Positions 1 to 8,155 of a stretch of 64,000 nucleotides of DNA are shown here, piece by piece. The stretch's first letter is position 1, and every line of letters starts with the position of its first letter. The DNA comes from Gammaproteobacteria bacterium (GTDB lineage: Bacteria > Pseudomonadota > Gammaproteobacteria > Xanthomonadales > SZUA-36): NCBI GenBank assembly GCA_021772915.1, contig JAJFLB010000018.1:341415-405414 (forward strand). The letters run 5' to 3'. The position numbers and the translations under genes are program-made. Below the pieces are notes generated by a model. That model was not told the DNA's origin and did not search any database. It saw only the letters and a program-made list of their open reading frames with translations.

Positions 1-1992
1 ACCCTGGATTTTGTCACCCACTGACACGCCGGCAACGCCACCGTCATCGGTAATTTCAGCGTCGGTGTAACCCGTACCCAGCGACAAAGTTAAACCATCA
101 ATTGGCGCAGCTATCAGTTCCAGCTCAAATCCCTGGCTCTCAGCGGCACCGGCATTTTGTGTGAATTGGAAACCACAGGCCAGTCGGTTCAGCTGTTGAA
201 TATTGGACCAGTCAATAAAAAAGACCGCACCATTTAAGGTGACGCGATTGTTAGCAAGTGTGGATTTGAAACCCAGCTCATAACTCCAAAGACTATCGGA
301 GTCAAAAGTCGTAGCATTTGAAGGGTCAACGCCTAAGGTAGCAAGCTCAGGACCGCACAAACCAACCGGCACATTGCCGTTTATACCACCAATACGAAAA
401 CCCTTGGCAGCGCTGGCGTATACATTGACGTCATCGTTCACATTTGCCTGCACCAACACCTTGGCATTAAACCCGTCTTCACTTTGGGCATCTTCGAAAC
501 TACTCGGACCACCGTTGGCAAACCCGTCGGAAGAATTGACTGCATCAACACTATTATCGTACCAGCGACCACCCGCGGTAACGGACCAGCGCTCGTTAAA
601 CTCCCAGGTCAGCTCACCGAAAAACGCAAGTTCCTCTGTGTCCGTCAAAGTCTTGGTAGTGAAGATTAAGTCATCGTTAGTAAGACAAAAACCGTCCACA
701 CAATCCTGCCCCAGGCCAGGGGCTCCTGTAAATGCGTCTATTGCGGCAGCCAGCCCCGTCTGAACCGCTCTAGGATAATGGTGGTCAAATTCCTGATCCT
801 GATAAAAAACACCCACAATGTAATTCAAAGAGCCATCATTGTTGCTGCTGAAGCGTGACTCATGCACAAAACTTTCGTACTTCTCGGTGGTGTTGATGAC
901 TGATTCAAGAGGATCAATGGGAATTCCAATGACTACATCAAAAAGAAAATGTAGAAATGAAGCCTCTTCTTCCCACTCACTGGTTGTGCGGTCATAAAAG
1001 GAAGTCGTGGAGACCAGGTTGCCCGCATCGCCCGCCCAGTTAAAAGTCGCACTGGCAATGGTCCACTTGTCGGTACCCGGTTCTTCCGAATCAAAAAAAC
1101 GCGGCGTGGTCGTATTTTCCGGCGTGATATCCGCAAAGGGCAAGCCATCCGCTTCAACCTTTTGGTGCATTAGACGTAAATCCAGGGTCAATGCATCGCT
1201 GAGTGCTATTTTGCCCGCGATTTGTCCACCATAAAATTTCTCGTCATCCACATTTTCGTTGATTGTAAAAGCCGGGCCGGGGCTTTGGCGGGTATTACCA
1301 CCGGAGTCGACCCAGGTCGGCTGATACGTGCGGTCAAAAATACCGGAAGTTTCCCCATAGTAACCATTTACACGTAACGCAAACTTATCCTCCAAAACCG
1401 GGATATTGAAAGAACCGTCAAAATTCCAATTCTCGTCACCTTCTTTGACCGACGACAAGGACGCATGAAATGAGCCCTCGGACTCATTGAAGGTTGGTTG
1501 TTTGGTAATCATCCTGATTGTACCGCCCATGGACTTGGCGCCATACAAGGAACCTTGGGGTCCGCGCAGGACTTCAATCCGGTCAAGATCCGATACGCGT
1601 GGCAGCATGGAGGCATTCACTGGCGTGTCATCAAAATAAAAGCCCGTGGTATTGACGCCGAAAATACCTCGCAAAGACGGCGAACTGGAATCAAAACGAC
1701 CATCTGCCTCGTAAGCCATGGCCAGATTTGGAACCCTGACAGCAAAATCGAGCAGCGTGACCGCACCCATGCGCTCCAATTCCGTATCTGCAAGTGCGGT
1801 GATGGACATACCGACCTCCTGCATTGATTCGGCTTGCTTGGTGGCCGTTACGATCACTTCCTCAAGCCCTGCGAAGGCTTCATCATCCTGTGCGAGCGCA
1901 GTATTAATTGAGAATGCCAGGCCAAAGCCAAGGGCAAGGACTGCAATCAGGAGAGTCTTTGGCATTAACCAGTTATCATTAATTTTGTTCAC
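1..1992 (-). CDS. TonB-dependent outer membrane receptor (3' end outside window)
   Basis: The reading frame is open from 1992 to the left edge (664 codons seen), so the C-terminal barrel is incomplete. It encodes a signal peptide ending near ALAQ, then a TonB-box-like stretch (LEEVIVTATK) and a plug domain with RVSDLDRIEVLRGPQ and GAKSMGGTIRMITK, the usual TonB-receptor plug signatures. Such proteins import siderophores, vitamins or glycans using TonB energy; the substrate here is unknown. A GTG start at 1992 is preferred because AGGTGG lies 9 bases upstream; the in-frame ATG at 1965 has no ribosome site. A hairpin with a U-tract sits about 35 bases upstream of this start. Confidence 0.9.
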   Translation of the reverse strand, partial: MNKINDNWLMPKTLLIAVLALGFGLAFSINTALAQDDEAFAGLEEVIVTATKQAESMQEVGMSITALADTELERMGAVTLLDFAVRVPNLAMAYEADGRFDSSSPSLRGIFGVNTTGFYFDDTPVNASMLPRVSDLDRIEVLRGPQGSLYGAKSMGGTIRMITKQPTFNESEGSFHASLSSVKEGDENWNFDGSFNIPVLEDKFALRVNGYYGETSGIFDRTYQPTWVDSGGNTRQSPGPAFTINENVDDEKFYGGQIAGKIALSDALTLDLRLMHQKVEADGLPFADITPENTTTPRFFDSEEPGTDKWTIASATFNWAGDAGNLVSTTSFYDRTTSEWEEEASFLHFLFDVVIGIPIDPLESVINTTEKYESFVHESRFSSNNDGSLNYIVGVFYQDQEFDHHYPRAVQTGLAAAIDAFTGAPGLGQDCVDGFCLTNDDLIFTTKTLTDTEELAFFGELTWEFNERWSVTAGGRWYDNSVDAVNSSDGFANGGPSSFEDAQSEDGFNAKVLVQANVNDDVNVYASAAKGFRIGGINGNVPVGLCGPELATLGVDPSNATTFDSDSLWSYELGFKSTLANNRVTLNGAVFFIDWSNIQQLNRLACGFQFTQNAGAAESQGFELELIAAPIDGLTLSLGTGYTDAEITDDGGVAGVSVGDKIQG

Positions 1993-2026
1993 TATATTTA
2001 CCCACCTATTCAGTTTTACTGTAGCT

Positions 2027-2067
2027 AAAAAAAGTCTACGCGGGAGCATTTAAAAACAGCACCCGCG
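2027..2067 (-). terminator. Rho-independent terminator or attenuator hairpin
   Basis: On the minus strand CGCGGG (2067-2062) pairs with CCCGCG (2044-2039). A GC/GC pair sits inside one T-T mismatch, and seven Ts follow five bases after the stem (2033-2027). It can end the hemerythrin-cobS-cobT-dehydrogenase operon. It lies very close to the receptor start at 1992, so it could also sit inside the receptor's leader. Confidence 0.6.
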
Positions 2068-2180
2068 CAGGCGGCTAGCTTATTATTGCTTTAAGTGTAA
2101 ACTAATATGACAGAGAAATGAAAGACATTTCCCGTGTCGACTGTACCACTATCGTTTGACTGGTACTGTTTTTTCTTCCC

Positions 2181-4199
2181 TTACCGGTGAACGAAGGGCG
2201 CTTTTTGACCTGCCCCTTTGCTCATGAAGACATCCAGACCGATCCACATGTCCTCGGTTTCGATACATTTGCCAAATGACCGGGACTCGAGCTCAAGTCC
2301 GTCGGCCAGGGTCATATTCGCACCCGTGTATATTGCATCGACCAGGATGGCATCAATGGCCTTGCTGTGATAATCGATATCCAGATTCTCAGGTTCACTA
2401 ACGTTCTCCATCGGCCCGGTTTCTATCGCTGGCAGGACCACACCACCCTCTGCGATCTGCTGGACCAGCGATACACCGGCTTCCACCAGATCGCCTTCGA
2501 TTTCTGCTCGCGCCAAACCGATTTCCACAGCCTCCGAGGAAGACACGGGCCGGGCGGTGCGTAATATTTCCGCGGCCTTGCTGATGCCAACCAGTCTTGG
2601 CAAGCGTTGCGTGCCACCTGCACCGGGGATAAACCCCAGGTTTACTTCGGGCTGACACACCGCGATACGCAGGCCTGCTTTACAGATTCGTGTGGTGCAC
2701 GCCATACCCAGTTCGGCACCACCGCCAAAGGCAAAACCATTCCAGGCGCACACCACGGGCTTGTCCAGGGCCTCGATAAAATTACACACCTGCTGGAAAT
2801 TCTGCGAATTATTATAACCCGCCTCGGCTGTTTTGCAGGCTGCCAGATCATTGATATCTGCACCCGAAACGAAAGCCTTGACGCCGAAGCCGGTTAGTAC
2901 CGTGCCGATGATCTCAGGATCGCTTTCCACCTGTGTAAATTTATCCCGCAGCTCTGCCAATACCGTCGTGTCGACGGCGTTGAGAACCTTGGGTCGCTTA
3001 ATGGTCAGCACGGCAACATTACCGAGCGTCTTGCGGGTCACATTGGAAAGTTCCCACCCACCCGCTTCACGTGCGGCTGCAAGTGCCTTTGGGATTGGAA
3101 ATCCATCGTTGTCAGTGCACCAGTCCGCGACAAGATCGTAGGCCTTATCAATACCGATTGCGTTCATCATCGAAAAAGGTGGTTTGATCACCAACGCGAT
3201 TTCACAGGCCTTGTCCAGATCGCTGATCGAACAAATTCCCAGGTCGGCAATGTACGCAGCCAGTGCAAAAAAGGCGCCCCTGACCTGGTCACGCAACACC
3301 GCCTCCGTTTCCGCATCTACCTCGATCACATCACCCTTGGAGGCAATATCCCACCGCTCACCGGCGGCGATCAACTCTTTCAACAGGCGGGGTGATTTGA
3401 ACCAGGGCTGTAACTGCGTATACATTTCATCCAGACCGTGATCGGTAATTTCGTTGCCACCGGCCAGCGTTACCGCTGTCACCGGCCCAACACCACAGCC
3501 CAGCGTATCCATTGATACCCGGTCAATTTCTTTCACCGTTCCATAGCCTTTTTGCAAGCACAGGATCGCGTTCAGAAACAGTCCCTCGAAAATGGGGTCG
3601 ATTGCATAGCCGTAGGAACTGGCCACTTCCATCGGCACCTTCCCAATCGCTTCATACATACCCAGCAAATTTGCGGTCAACACCGGATCAGTGTCCGCAC
3701 CCGGTACGATTTCCACGATCGGATTTCGCTCCGCAGGAAAAAAGTAATGCGCCACCAGGCAGCGACCGGGATTTGAAGTGTTACGAAAAATGACCTCCGG
3801 GCGCATATGTGAGGAATTTGAAAGAAAGATCGCACCGGCGTCACAGATGGCATCCACCTGCTTGAAGATAGCGTCCTTGATACCCTCGTCCTCGGTGGCG
3901 GCTTCAAGCACCAGGCTGGATCCCGCGATATCATCGTAGTTTTCCGTGTAGCTAATGCTGGCGAGCATTTTATCGGCGTGTTCGGGTCTGAAGGCACGTG
4001 CTTTTACACCGCTTGCGACCTTCTTTTCAATCCGCGCCCGGGCGTTTTCCAGCGCCTGCACGGCGATGTCCACGAGTACCAGCTTGACCCCATCACCCGC
4101 GAATACCTTGGCAAAATGGAGACAGATATCCGGGCCGATATTACCGGCCCCGATGATGGTAATTTTTGTGAGTTCTATATCTTTGAATTGATAACTCAT
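2181..4199 (-). CDS. 3-hydroxyacyl-CoA dehydrogenase / enoyl-CoA hydratase fusion, inverted domain order
   Basis: This 672-residue bifunctional enzyme would hydrate an enoyl-CoA and oxidise the 3-hydroxyacyl-CoA with NAD+. Residues about 10-310 form the dehydrogenase: an NAD fold with GAGNIG, the catalytic-region motif AHYFFPAERNPIVEIVPG, and a C-terminal helical domain. Residues about 385-600 form the crotonase domain, with FVSGADI, GGGAELGMAC and PEVNLGFIPGAGGTQRL; both acidic residues used by hydratases are present. FadB and FadJ have the opposite order (hydratase first). The ATG overlaps the cobT stop by four bases (ATGA), so translation is probably coupled. Acyl-CoA chain length cannot be told from sequence. 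Confidence 0.9.
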   Translation of the reverse strand: MSYQFKDIELTKITIIGAGNIGPDICLHFAKVFAGDGVKLVLVDIAVQALENARARIEKKVASGVKARAFRPEHADKMLASISYTENYDDIAGSSLVLEAATEDEGIKDAIFKQVDAICDAGAIFLSNSSHMRPEVIFRNTSNPGRCLVAHYFFPAERNPIVEIVPGADTDPVLTANLLGMYEAIGKVPMEVASSYGYAIDPIFEGLFLNAILCLQKGYGTVKEIDRVSMDTLGCGVGPVTAVTLAGGNEITDHGLDEMYTQLQPWFKSPRLLKELIAAGERWDIASKGDVIEVDAETEAVLRDQVRGAFFALAAYIADLGICSISDLDKACEIALVIKPPFSMMNAIGIDKAYDLVADWCTDNDGFPIPKALAAAREAGGWELSNVTRKTLGNVAVLTIKRPKVLNAVDTTVLAELRDKFTQVESDPEIIGTVLTGFGVKAFVSGADINDLAACKTAEAGYNNSQNFQQVCNFIEALDKPVVCAWNGFAFGGGAELGMACTTRICKAGLRIAVCQPEVNLGFIPGAGGTQRLPRLVGISKAAEILRTARPVSSSEAVEIGLARAEIEGDLVEAGVSLVQQIAEGGVVLPAIETGPMENVSEPENLDIDYHSKAIDAILVDAIYTGANMTLADGLELESRSFGKCIETEDMWIGLDVFMSKGAGQKAPFVHR

Positions 4200-6127
4200 G
4201 CTGTTTGTCCTGCTGCTTGTGTTAATTCGTACGGATGACGTACGGTCCTTGGCACGTTACCCAGTAATTCAATCAGTTCATAGGCCATGGCGTCACCCAG
4301 TTGTTCGGTATCTGTGATCGTCACGCTGCGTCGGTAAATATTTTGTACATCGTGGCCGATGCCGATGGCAAGCAATTCGACGTCGGATTTTTTCTCAATC
4401 CAGTCGACAACCTGGCGTAAATGCGTTTCCAGATAGGCACGACCATTGGCGGTCAGGGTGGCATCGTCGGCCGGCACGCCGTCGGAAATAACCACCAGGA
4501 TGCGTCGTTGTTCCCGCCGGCCTGCCAGACGGCGGTGTGCCCACAACAACGCCTCACCATCGATATTTTCTTTGAGCAATGCCGGCCACAGCATCACACC
4601 CAAGGACTGCCGGGCTTTGCGCCACGGCTCGTCCGCGAGCTTGTAAATGATATGGCGTAAATCACTCAATCTGCCCGGGCTACCGGGTTTACCGTTAGCT
4701 GACCACGACTCACGTGTCTGCCCACCCCTCCAACCGGCCGTCGTAAAACCAAGAATTTCCGTTGCAACGTGGCAACGTTCCAGCGCCTGGGCGAGGATGT
4801 CAGTGAACATGGCCGCCAATGCAATGGGCTGACCACGCATCGAGCCGGAATTGTCGATCAGAAATGACACCACGGTGTCACGCGTCTCGCTGTCCCGTTC
4901 CTGTTTGTAGGCCAGCGGACTGGACGGATCAATCACCAGACGGGACAGACACGTCGTATCCAGCAATCCATCGTCAAGGTCAAATGTCCAGGTCCGCTTT
5001 TGCAATGTCCTGAGACTGTTTTGCAGACGCTTGGCAAGTCTCACAGCAACCCGCCGGTGGCTTGAAATCTCCTGATCCAGCTTGGCCCGGTATTGCTGCA
5101 GTTGATCCTTTGTAAGCAATCCCCTGGCGTTTACCACTTCGTCAAAACGCGTGGTATACGCATGATAGGTAATGGTGTCGGCTGCGCTCCGGCCTTTGCC
5201 ACCCGGCTCTTCGGGATTTGCCTGCGTGGTGTCGTCCAATGGTGCGATGGGTTCATTGTCCGTGTTCAAGGGGAAGGGAATGGTGGTCGCCGCATCACCT
5301 GGGTCGGGTCTGTGATCTGAGCTGTCGCCTGATACCGACTCAGCATCCTCAGGCCTTTCATCGCTCTGTGTGGCGGTCGCACCAAATCCTCCTTGCTCTT
5401 CGCTGTTGTTACTTTGGCCATTGACACTGCTGTCCGGCTCAAAACCGGTCTCTGCCTCACTGTCACCCGGCGACATTTCCGCTTCTTTCGGTTGCGAACC
5501 CTGCTCGGGCAGGTCAACCAGTTCCAGGCTGCCGACGAGGCGCCTCGCACAGTGGGAAAATTCCACCTGGTCCGCTGTCACAGCACAAAGCGCCTCAACA
5601 TTCTCGCCTGCACGTGTATTGATCTCGTCCTGCCAGCGGGAGACGTATCGGGTGGCCGCTAGCGGACTGTCGAGCAGACGGGTACGCAGCATTAATACGA
5701 CGGCGTTGGCCATGGGCGTCGCCTTGTCCGAGTCAATCACATTGACACCACGTTCGTTAAATCTTTGCTCAAATACTGCCGCGAGGTTGGCTGCAACGCC
5801 CTGCCAAACTCGTGCAGCGCACACCTCGATACGTACATTCTCAAGCGCGTCATAAAGAGCGCGAGACAAAGGCCCTGGTGGTGCATTCAGGTAATGCACT
5901 TCGGCATCGTGAAAGCGAGCACGCATGGCAATGGCATCGTAACAGCCACGCAGGGCCCCGACCTTGCCAGACTGCACGACTTCATCGGACAAGGGCAATT
6001 GCGGACGCTGACCGTCCCTGGAAGATTTGCAGCCAGGAAAACTCAACAACATGTTGGAGTCACCTGTCAGTGCGCGAGCGGTGCCCTCGAGCAGCTGTCC
6101 AATATGCTCGTTACTGACTGGCAGCAT
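4196..6127 (-). CDS. cobT: Cobaltochelatase subunit CobT (VWA protein)
   Basis: CobT partners CobS in the aerobic ATP-dependent cobaltochelatase, which with CobN inserts cobalt into hydrogenobyrinic acid a,c-diamide. This protein of about 643 residues has the CobT layout: a helical N-terminal region, an acidic low-complexity middle (about residues 215-330), and a C-terminal von Willebrand A domain. The VWA domain carries the MIDAS motif DNSGSM and family stretches such as GRLSDLRHIIYK and KENIDGEALLWAH. The start at 6127 (MLPVSNEH) is preferred because it overlaps the cobS end by 17 bases; the longer frame to 6217 would run deep into cobS. No cobN or other corrin gene is in view. Confidence 0.88.
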   Translation of the reverse strand: MLPVSNEHIGQLLEGTARALTGDSNMLLSFPGCKSSRDGQRPQLPLSDEVVQSGKVGALRGCYDAIAMRARFHDAEVHYLNAPPGPLSRALYDALENVRIEVCAARVWQGVAANLAAVFEQRFNERGVNVIDSDKATPMANAVVLMLRTRLLDSPLAATRYVSRWQDEINTRAGENVEALCAVTADQVEFSHCARRLVGSLELVDLPEQGSQPKEAEMSPGDSEAETGFEPDSSVNGQSNNSEEQGGFGATATQSDERPEDAESVSGDSSDHRPDPGDAATTIPFPLNTDNEPIAPLDDTTQANPEEPGGKGRSAADTITYHAYTTRFDEVVNARGLLTKDQLQQYRAKLDQEISSHRRVAVRLAKRLQNSLRTLQKRTWTFDLDDGLLDTTCLSRLVIDPSSPLAYKQERDSETRDTVVSFLIDNSGSMRGQPIALAAMFTDILAQALERCHVATEILGFTTAGWRGGQTRESWSANGKPGSPGRLSDLRHIIYKLADEPWRKARQSLGVMLWPALLKENIDGEALLWAHRRLAGRREQRRILVVISDGVPADDATLTANGRAYLETHLRQVVDWIEKKSDVELLAIGIGHDVQNIYRRSVTITDTEQLGDAMAYELIELLGNVPRTVRHPYELTQAAGQTA

Positions 6128-7100
6128 CACGGATCGTGCTGATAATGGTTTCTGGCAAATCCTCATCGAAACAACGTTGATAGAACTCGGCGACCATGGG
6201 ACGTTCCAACTCATCACAACGGTTCAAAAAGGTCACCTTGAAAGCGTAAGCGGCAGTTCCGAATATTTCGGTATTGCGGCACCAGTTGATAACCGTGCGT
6301 AGTGACATCACGGTGGAAAGATCACCGTTCATGAAACCCTGCCGGGTCAGGTTGGCGACCTGTACCATTTTACTCAGCAAAGCCCGGCCCTTTTCATTCT
6401 GATAAGCCGGTGCCTTGGCCAGCGCGATATCCAGTTCCTCATCATGCGCCAGGTAGTTGAGTGTGGTGATGATGTTCCAGCGATCCAGCTGTCCCTGGTT
6501 GATTTGCTGCGTGCCGTGGTAAAGGCCCGTAGTGTCGCCAAGGCCGATGGTATTGCTGGTGGCAAACAGACGAAATGCCGGATGCGGCTGAATGATGCGG
6601 TTTTGATCGAGTAGGGTCAGCCGGCCTTCGGCTTCCAGCACCCGCTGGATCACGAACATGACGTCCGGACGGCCTGCATCATATTCATCAAATACCAGGG
6701 CCGTAGGGGTTTGTAATGACCAGGGCAAAATCCCCTCACGGAACACGGTCACCTGCTTCGAATCCTGCAGCACGATGGCATCGCGGCCGATCAGGTCCAC
6801 CCGCGAGATGTAGCTATCGAGATTCACCCGCACACAGGCCCAGTTCAACCTTGCCGCCACTTGCTCTATATGGGTGGTTTTGCCGCTGCCGTGGTAGCCC
6901 TGCACCATCACCCGTGCGTTATGGGCAAAACCTGCTAGCAGGGCCAGTGTGGTTTCAGGATCAAAGCGATAAGCCTCATCCAGTTCCGGAACGTAATCAC
7001 CGGCGGATGAAAATTTTGGCACCTGCATATCGGAATCAACGTCGAACAGGTCACGTGCGCAAACCATCTGGTCCGGCACATTGTCGTAGCCGGAGGTCAT
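6111..7100 (-). CDS. cobS: Cobaltochelatase subunit CobS (AAA+ ATPase)
   Basis: This MoxR-class AAA+ ATPase of about 329 residues powers cobalt insertion by CobN together with CobT. Visible motifs are the Walker A GYHGSGKTTH, Walker B ALVFDEYDAGRPD, sensor 1 FATSNT and GLGDTTGLYHGTQQ, all closely matching alphaproteobacterial CobS. Resemblance to CobS is clearly stronger than to NorQ or generic MoxR. The ATG at 7100 has AAGGA seven bases upstream; a GTG/ATG pair at 7118/7115 is also in frame but has no ribosome site. It follows the hemerythrin gene closely and overlaps cobT. Confidence 0.9.
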   Translation of the reverse strand: MTSGYDNVPDQMVCARDLFDVDSDMQVPKFSSAGDYVPELDEAYRFDPETTLALLAGFAHNARVMVQGYHGSGKTTHIEQVAARLNWACVRVNLDSYISRVDLIGRDAIVLQDSKQVTVFREGILPWSLQTPTALVFDEYDAGRPDVMFVIQRVLEAEGRLTLLDQNRIIQPHPAFRLFATSNTIGLGDTTGLYHGTQQINQGQLDRWNIITTLNYLAHDEELDIALAKAPAYQNEKGRALLSKMVQVANLTRQGFMNGDLSTVMSLRTVINWCRNTEIFGTAAYAFKVTFLNRCDELERPMVAEFYQRCFDEDLPETIISTIRDAASQ

Positions 7101-7134
7101 TTCAGGTTCCTTCATCACGGGGATTCGTCAGGGG

Positions 7135-7590
7135 TCAGTAAGTCTCGAGTTGCTTAACCAGCGCAGCCCACTCATCGGCCAGTAGATTTTCGGCCATCGG
7201 ATACAACATGCCCTCCTCCTTGACGTTATGCTGTTGTGTCAACATCAGCAGCGTATCACCCAGATCCAAGGCTTTTTCTGCGTCTCCGGAATCCATCGCG
7301 GCGCCGATCTCATCAAGCAGTCCACGCATCTGTTGGTGTTCCATTTTCATCACCGCGGTGGGTCCCCCACCACCCATTCCGCTTTTGGCCTCGAAAGCCG
7401 GAAAAAGCACATCTTCCTCCATGCCCATGTGCCGGCGCATACCTTTTTCATATTTCTCCCAGGCCTCCCGGGCTGTATCAATGTCTTCGCTGTCGAGGAG
7501 TTCCTCAACGTCCACCCAGCGCGCATCACAATCCCGGTGATCCTGTATAAAAAAGTCTACCAGGCTGGCTTCGTTATCCATGCTTGTCAT
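7135..7590 (-). CDS. Hemerythrin HHE-domain protein
   Basis: This di-iron four-helix protein of about 151 residues has haem-free iron ligands visible as DHRDCD, RRHMGMEEDVLFPAF, EHQQM and QHNVKEEGMLYP. Bacterial relatives bind O2 or NO or sense iron and are often near denitrification genes. The ATG at 7590 has GGAGA about five bases upstream; alternatives at 7602, 7614 and a TTG at 7626 lack one. It is the first gene of the minus-strand operon with cobS, cobT and the dehydrogenase/hydratase. It is divergent from DUF2249 and NnrS-like genes, which supports a link to nitric oxide or low-oxygen metabolism. Confidence 0.85.
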   Translation of the reverse strand: MTSMDNEASLVDFFIQDHRDCDARWVDVEELLDSEDIDTAREAWEKYEKGMRRHMGMEEDVLFPAFEAKSGMGGGGPTAVMKMEHQQMRGLLDEIGAAMDSGDAEKALDLGDTLLMLTQQHNVKEEGMLYPMAENLLADEWAALVKQLETY

Positions 7591-7693
7591 GTGGTTCTCC
7601 ATAGGGCCTGGCATATTGTCGGCCAATGGCCTATTTTACCAATACCTGCCAAGAATTGAACCACTTGTCTGAATAGGCGCGTAATCTGAGCTA

Positions 7694-8155
7694 ATGAGCA
7701 ATTCAGCCACAGAATCATTAATGATAATGGAGCTACCTCCAACGTTTGATGGCGATGAGCAAGCATTGCAAGGCTTGCTGGAATCCGTGGCTAAACTGTC
7801 ATCAGATGGAGTGCTGAAATTGAATGCAGAAAACCGGCCGGATGCGTTGATCACATCGCTGAGAAACCAAAATTACGATGTGCAGGTGCGTCAATGGAAT
7901 TCCAGGGCCTGGGATGTCGAAGTACGTGCATCATGGATACCGGCAATTGCCGACCTGCGGGACTTCGAGGCCCCATTGCCGATGGAAAAAGTACTCGTGG
8001 CCTGCTCACAACTGGGTGCCGGCGAGCTGTACCTGGCGCGTCTTCCCAGGGTTCCGGTTATGTTGTTCCCACACCTCGAAACCCGCGGTCTACACTGGCA
8101 GGTGTATGAAGAGCATGACCAAAGTGCACTATTGCTGGTCAGGAAGCCGGCGTGA
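7694..8155 (+). CDS. DUF2249 domain protein
   Basis: This is a small cytoplasmic protein of 153 residues. The C-terminal half (about 80-153) fits DUF2249, a TusA-like fold: DLRDFEAPLPMEKVLVACSQ, then a basic segment and the ending VYEEHDQSALLLVRKP. The N-terminal half looks like a second, diverged copy of a similar fold. DUF2249 genes are common beside hemerythrin, NnrS and nitrite or nitric oxide reductase genes; their biochemical role is not established. The stop overlaps the GTG of the next gene, so the two are probably co-translated. Confidence 0.75.
   Translation: MSNSATESLMIMELPPTFDGDEQALQGLLESVAKLSSDGVLKLNAENRPDALITSLRNQNYDVQVRQWNSRAWDVEVRASWIPAIADLRDFEAPLPMEKVLVACSQLGAGELYLARLPRVPVMLFPHLETRGLHWQVYEEHDQSALLLVRKPA

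Noticed and set aside
4196..7118. NorQ/NorD assignment for the AAA+/VWA pair
   Set aside because: Sequence is much closer to CobS/CobT, with family-specific stretches such as GRLSDLRHIIYK and GLGDTTGLYHGTQQ.
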